Shown here piece by piece: positions 5,666 to 8,083 of a stretch of 8,083 nucleotides of DNA (positions are counted from its first letter, which is position 1; each line of letters begins with the position of its first letter). The position numbers and the translations under genes were made by a program. The stretch comes from Pseudomonadota bacterium (GTDB taxonomy: Bacteria; Pseudomonadota; Alphaproteobacteria; Azospirillales; Azospirillaceae). Location of the stretch: the NCBI GenBank assembly GCA_023413605.1, contig JAEZPL010000394.1, positions 1 through 8,083 on the forward strand, read 5' to 3'. Below the pieces are notes generated by a model, which saw nothing but the letters and a program-made list of their open reading frames with translations, made no database searches and was not told where the DNA came from.

Positions 5666-5675
5666 TGGTATACCA
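5666..5675 (-). promoter_or_regulatory. Palindrome TGGTATACCA, possible extended -10 or operator
   Basis: A perfect 10-bp palindrome. On the minus strand it contains TGGTATACC, like an extended -10 (TGnTATAnn), about 65 bp upstream of the 45-residue gene. The neighbouring plus-strand sequence TACCGTGGTA overlaps it as a second inverted repeat. No good -35 box is present at the right distance, so it could be a repressor site instead. Confidence 0.3.
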
Positions 5676-5694
5676 AATGCCGCATGCGCTGTTA

Positions 5695-5724
5695 TTGCAA
5701 GGCAGCACGGCAAAAACGCATAAC
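5695..5724 (+). promoter_or_regulatory. Possible sigma70 promoter for the metallo-hydrolase gene
   Basis: TTGCAA (5695-5700) and CATAAC (5719-5724) are 18 bp apart in the AT-richer part of the 5600-5878 gap. This would give a leader of about 150 nt that includes two AACTTTCAA repeats (the second at 5776-5784) and an inverted repeat ending at the start codon. Only moderate box matches. Confidence 0.3.
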
Positions 5725-5784
5725 TTTCAACGCTTTATCTCCATACATTCCGCAATGCATACCGTTAGCTCGGCGAACTTTCAA
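5722..5784 (+). repeat. Two direct copies of AACTTTCAA
   Basis: AACTTTCAA occurs at 5722-5730 and 5776-5784, 54 bp apart (five helical turns), in the region upstream of the metallo-hydrolase gene. This could be a pair of regulator sites on the same DNA face; chance is not excluded for 9 bp in an AT-rich gap. Confidence 0.4.
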
Positions 5785-5800
5785 GAGGCTTAAACACAGC

Positions 5801-5881
5801 CATGCGCCCAACGGCGCGCCCACCAGTTCGACGGACAAGATCTAGGCAAGGAACGCCGCCGCACCCACCTATGGGCGCATG
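5801..5881 (+). repeat. 10-bp inverted repeat ending at the metallo-hydrolase start codon
   Basis: CATGCGCCCA (5801-5810) and its exact reverse complement TGGGCGCATG (5872-5881) are separated by 61 bp. The distal arm includes the ATG. In the mRNA the arms could pair and close the translation start. Confidence 0.5.
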
Positions 5882-6877
5882 CCGCGCGACGACTCACAGA
5901 CAGGCCTTCCCGCCGTCCCATCCGACCACTGGGACGGCAAGCGATTCTTCAATCCTCACGCGGACACCGACAAAAGCCTGCGGGACCTCTGGCGCCTCTA
6001 CAAGGCCAGGGGGCCGCGCTGGACGCCGCCCCCGCCCGTGGAGCCGCGCGTCCCGCCCGTGCTGACGCCGGGCAAGGGGGAGGTCGCCGTCACCTTCATC
6101 GGCCACGTCACCTTCCTGATCCAGGTCGGCGGCGCCACCTTCCTGACCGATCCGGTCTTTTCCGACCGCGCCGGGCCGTTCGGCCGGCTGGGGCCGAAGC
6201 GGGCACGGGCGCCGGGCGTGCGGATGGAGGATCTGCCGCCCGTGGACGCCATCCTGCTCAGCCACAACCACTACGACCATCTGGACACCCCGTCGCTGCG
6301 CCATCTGGCGCGGCGGCGCGGCGTGGCGCAGGCGATCACCGGGCTCGGCAACGGACCGAGCCTGCGCCGCGCCGGGTTCGAGGCGGTGAACGAACTGGAC
6401 TGGTGGGACGGGCTGGAAGGGCCACAGGGCACCCGCATCACCTTCGTACCGGCCCAGCATTGGTCGTCGCGCAGCCCCTTCGACCGACGCCGGACCCTGT
6501 GGGGCGGCTTCGTGGTGGAAGCGCCGGGCATCACGGTCTATTTCGCAGGGGACAGCGGCTATTGCCCACACTTCCGGGAAATCCGCGAGCGTTTCGGCCC
6601 CATCGACGTGGCCCTGCTGCCCATCGGCGCCTATGAGCCGCGCTGGTTCATGACCGCCCAGCACATGAACCCGGCGGAGGCCGTGCGGGCGCACCTGGAC
6701 CTGGAGGCCCGGCACAGCGTCGCGATGCATTTCGGCACCTTCCAACTGACGCCGGAACCCATCGACGCGCCGGCCGAGGCCCTATATGCAGCGCTCGCCG
6801 AACAAGACCTAGATTCTAGGCATTTCGTCGTACCGGACTTCGGCGACACACTCCGCTTCGCGTCCCGCTATATCTAG
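5879..6877 (+). CDS. Metallo-beta-lactamase-fold hydrolase, NAPE-PLD-like
   Basis: 332 residues. The binuclear zinc site is complete: H129-x-H131-x-D133-H134 (HNHYDHLD), H194 (AQHWSSR), D225 (AGDSGY) and H284 (MHFGTF). The H194 to D225 to H284 spacing (31, 59) equals that I recall for human NAPE-PLD, and FIGHVTFLI plus FLTDPVFSDRAGPFG also match that group. Family enzymes cleave phosphodiester bonds, in the best-known case N-acylphosphatidylethanolamine to N-acylethanolamine and phosphatidic acid; bacterial substrates are mostly unknown, and the UlaG-like lactonase group is a more distant alternative. No signal peptide, so cytoplasmic or membrane-associated. ATG 5879 is the only start between the in-frame stop at 5843-5845 and the conserved part, though it has no clear Shine-Dalgarno. 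The gene appears to stand alone; the next plus-strand gene starts 114 bp after its end. Confidence 0.9.
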   Translation: MPRDDSQTGLPAVPSDHWDGKRFFNPHADTDKSLRDLWRLYKARGPRWTPPPPVEPRVPPVLTPGKGEVAVTFIGHVTFLIQVGGATFLTDPVFSDRAGPFGRLGPKRARAPGVRMEDLPPVDAILLSHNHYDHLDTPSLRHLARRRGVAQAITGLGNGPSLRRAGFEAVNELDWWDGLEGPQGTRITFVPAQHWSSRSPFDRRRTLWGGFVVEAPGITVYFAGDSGYCPHFREIRERFGPIDVALLPIGAYEPRWFMTAQHMNPAEAVRAHLDLEARHSVAMHFGTFQLTPEPIDAPAEALYAALAEQDLDSRHFVVPDFGDTLRFASRYI

Positions 6878-6991
6878 GGGCGAAGGCCTTTCACCTGCCG
6901 ATATATGGCGCAAGAGTCATTGATGGGACTTCCGCGCCGGGGTAACGCAATAAGTGGACGTACCCACCACCATCGGCGGAGCCCGGCGGAA

Positions 6992-7198
6992 ATGCAGTTG
7001 GAAATCAATGCCTTCGTCAGTTCGCTCGGCAGCGAATCGGACTATGATCCCGGCGCACTCGACCGGGTTCGGGAGACGGTCCGGTCCCTGGCGGAGAGTC
7101 TCGCCGCCCTCAACCTCGGTATTATCCTGGAAGTGCGCGACGTCCAGCGGTCCCAGACCGTGACCCGCATCATCCACGCCGACGCCTTGACCCGCTGA
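6992..7198 (+). CDS. Small hypothetical protein, 68 residues
   Basis: Starts MQLEINAFVSSLGSESDYDP and ends HADALTR. A likely helix spans about 22-45 (ALDRVRETVRSLAESLAALN), followed by a strand-like GIILEVRDV and then TVTRIIHAD. No signal peptide, TM segment or cysteine. The frame is open back to an ATG at 6905, but codons from 6905 to 6991 (TCA, TTG, GGA, CTT, GCA, ATA, AGT) are unlike the GC3-rich codons after 6992, so I place the start at 6992. The ribosome site is poor in either case (GGCGGAA just before 6992). It lies 114 bp after the metallo-hydrolase gene, close enough for a shared transcript, and converges on the 197-residue gene. I recognise no family; function unknown. Confidence 0.55.
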   Translation: MQLEINAFVSSLGSESDYDPGALDRVRETVRSLAESLAALNLGIILEVRDVQRSQTVTRIIHADALTR

Positions 7199-7210
7199 AG
7201 CGGCCGTTCC

Positions 7211-7249
7211 CTACTTGCGCCCCCCTACTTGCGCCCCCCCTACTTGCGC
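7211..7249. repeat. Triple tandem repeat (14-15 bp) across a stop codon
   Basis: CTACTTGCGC occurs at 7211-7220, 7225-7234 and 7240-7249, separated by runs of six and seven C (counting the first C of the next unit). The rightmost copy contains the TAG stop (7240-7242) of the minus-strand 197-residue gene. The next copy along the minus strand is in frame (15-bp period), so read-through would add Gly-Gly-Arg-Lys and meet another TAG. This fits replication slippage or short duplication at a poly-C tract. Confidence 0.9.
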
Positions 7250-7833
7250 AAGGGCCACGCCCGCCGGGCCAGGCGGGCGTCCAGGTCTTCGGCCTCCACC
7301 GTCGGCTCGCCCTGGCTGCGCAGGACGAAGCTGAAGGTGTCCATCACCCGGTCGAGGACGATTTCCTGATCCTCCGGCCGGCGGCTGACCGACACCACGG
7401 CGTAGGCCGCCGACCGCGCCACCGCCGCGTCGCCGCGGATGCCGCGCACGCCCCAGCCGGCCAGCGCCGCCTTGCAGCGGAACAGCTCCACCGACAGGCC
7501 GTTGCCCCCGGTCGCCCCCGCCACGACATAGCCGGCGGCGACGGCCAGGGGGGCCAGCAGCCCGTCCCAGTCCAGGCAGTCTTCCCGCGACACCCACATC
7601 CCGCCGACCGAACAGGCGGCGGCGCCGATGGCCTCGCCCAGTCCGGCGCGGAAGGCGCGCAGGCCCTCAACCGCGTCCTGCGCCGGCATCGGTTCGGTCG
7701 GCACCCCCTCGGGCATCAGGAGCAGGCGGCCGGCCCACTCGGTGCTTGGCGGAAGTTGTTCGGTCAGGCGGGCCAGCAGGGCCTCGCGCGCGGCGGCGAA
7801 CGGAACGACCTTGGACGCGGGTGAGGGAGACAT
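7240..7833 (-). CDS. Hypothetical protein, 197 residues
   Basis: Starts MSPSPASKVVPFAAAREALL. A Pro/Ala-rich N-terminus leads into a helix (AAREALLARLTEQL, about 13-26), then AVEGLRAFRAGLGEAIG (about 54-70). A region with MWVSREDCLDWDGLLAPLAVAAGYVVAGATGG (about 79-110) follows, and the end is basic (ARRAWPLRK). Three Cys (in AAACSV, EDCLD and FRCKA) are scattered without a metal-site pattern. No signal peptide; the Ala/Val/Gly-rich part is too weak for a confident TM call. The frame is open to a GTG at 7938, but a TTGACA promoter candidate lies inside that extension, and the His-rich extension (VHHHHPL) looks non-coding, so ATG 7831-7833 is preferred; its Shine-Dalgarno is poor. I recognise no family. 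Its 3' end is overlapped by a tandem repeat. Confidence 0.7.
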   Translation of the reverse strand: MSPSPASKVVPFAAAREALLARLTEQLPPSTEWAGRLLLMPEGVPTEPMPAQDAVEGLRAFRAGLGEAIGAAACSVGGMWVSREDCLDWDGLLAPLAVAAGYVVAGATGGNGLSVELFRCKAALAGWGVRGIRGDAAVARSAAYAVVSVSRRPEDQEIVLDRVMDTFSFVLRSQGEPTVEAEDLDARLARRAWPLRK

Positions 7834-7878
7834 GATGGATACGGGTGCCAGGGGATGATGATGGTGAACCGGTCGCGC

Positions 7879-7907
7879 AAGGAAGCGAAAGCCGACCGCC
7901 CTGTCAA
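7879..7907 (-). promoter_or_regulatory. Probable promoter of the 197-residue hypothetical gene
   Basis: The minus strand has a perfect -35 TTGACA (7902-7907) and, 17 bp on, a weak -10 TTCCTT (7879-7884). Predicted start near 7872, about 40 nt before the ATG at 7833. The weak -10 with a strong -35 is usual for GC-rich alphaproteobacteria. It supports the downstream start codon. Confidence 0.4.
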
Positions 7908-7987
7908 CCGATGCGCGAGGGGGCGGCACCTTTGTCACGGGCCGGAACGGGCCCGCGAAAAAAGTGACGCGGCCTGTTCGTTTTCGC

Positions 7988-8016
7988 TTGCCAGGGTCCG
8001 GGAACGGGCTTATAAG
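7988..8016 (+). promoter_or_regulatory. Promoter of tRNA-Asn
   Basis: TTGCCA (7988-7993), a 17-bp spacer and TATAAG (8011-8016). The predicted start near 8022 is about 6 nt before the mature tRNA 5' end. This is the best sigma70-like promoter in the window. Confidence 0.75.
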
Positions 8017-8027
8017 CCGGCCTCCGT

Positions 8028-8083
8028 TCCGGATTAGCTCAGTCGGTAGAGCAGCGGACTGTTAATCCGCGTGTCGCTGGTTC
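8028..8083 (+). tRNA. tRNA-Asn (anticodon GTT), 3' end cut off by the window
   Basis: The first 56 nt of a tRNA: acceptor strand TCCGGAT (8028-8034), D-arm GCTC-AGTCGGTA-GAGC, anticodon stem GCGGA/TCCGC around loop CTGTTAA with anticodon GTT at 8061-8063, variable region GTGTC and the beginning of the T-arm (GCTGGTTC). The anticodon reads Asn codons AAC/AAU. The remaining T-arm and acceptor strand lie beyond the right edge. Confidence 0.97.

Noticed and set aside
6905..6991. N-terminal extension of the 68-residue protein
   Set aside because: AT-ending codons unlike the rest of the gene and no ribosome site, so more likely untranslated leader.
7834..7938. N-terminal extension of the 197-residue protein to a GTG at 7938
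   Set aside because: It contains a perfect TTGACA -35 box and Pro/His-rich unlikely coding sequence; the ATG at 7833 is simpler.
7940..7987. GGGCC/GGCCC hairpin plus A-run and GCGAAAA/TTTTCGC repeat upstream of the tRNA, as terminator
   Set aside because: The A-run follows the stem on the plus strand and Ts precede it on the minus strand, so polarity is wrong for an intrinsic terminator of either neighbour.
1..8083. CRISPR array, insertion sequence or integrated element next to the tRNA
   Set aside because: No spaced repeats, transposase or integrase motifs are seen. The tRNA 3' end, where integration would occur, is outside the window.

Overview
The window is GC-rich throughout (GC-biased third codon positions, weak -10 boxes, many spurious long antisense frames). 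The proteins look like those of an alphaproteobacterium, most likely Azospirillum or a close relative in the Rhodospirillales. That placement is an inference from protein and codon style; no 16S or other marker is present. It reads as ordinary chromosome: single genes and short transcription units, a tRNA at the right edge, no phage, IS or CRISPR signature.

Left part (1-2980, all minus strand). The N-terminus of a membrane-anchored sensor protein runs off the left edge. A 282-bp intergenic stretch follows, then a Tat-exported beta-carbonic-anhydrase-like protein, then a secreted diheme cytochrome c peroxidase (MauG/CcpA type) with a C-terminal cupredoxin domain. The peroxidase has a Fur-type palindrome sitting on its predicted transcription start. 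Upstream of it lies a strong terminator ending a tiny gene for a 57-residue secreted protein, whose Shine-Dalgarno sequence is complementary to the 16S rRNA tail over an exceptional length.

Middle (3086-5296). A D(-)-tartrate dehydratase (tarD, enolase superfamily) is transcribed divergently from a LysR-type regulator resembling the HypT/YjiE branch. The 102-bp gap between them holds an imperfect 20-bp palindrome that could be the operator. This is the clearest functional unit: a sugar-acid catabolic gene with its probable local regulator.

Right part (5297-8083). A 45-residue orphan protein (minus) is followed by an AT-richer 279-bp intergenic region with several short palindromes, a metallo-beta-lactamase-fold hydrolase of the NAPE-PLD-like type (plus), a 68-residue unknown protein (plus), a 197-residue unknown protein (minus), and a truncated tRNA-Asn(GTT) with a good promoter.

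Two minus-strand genes (carbonic anhydrase and the 197-residue protein) have 14-15 bp tandem duplications next to G/C homopolymers exactly at their stop codons. No multi-gene novel system is evident. The best leads are the peroxidase-cupredoxin fusion with its iron-box promoter, the small secreted protein, and the stop-codon tandem repeats.
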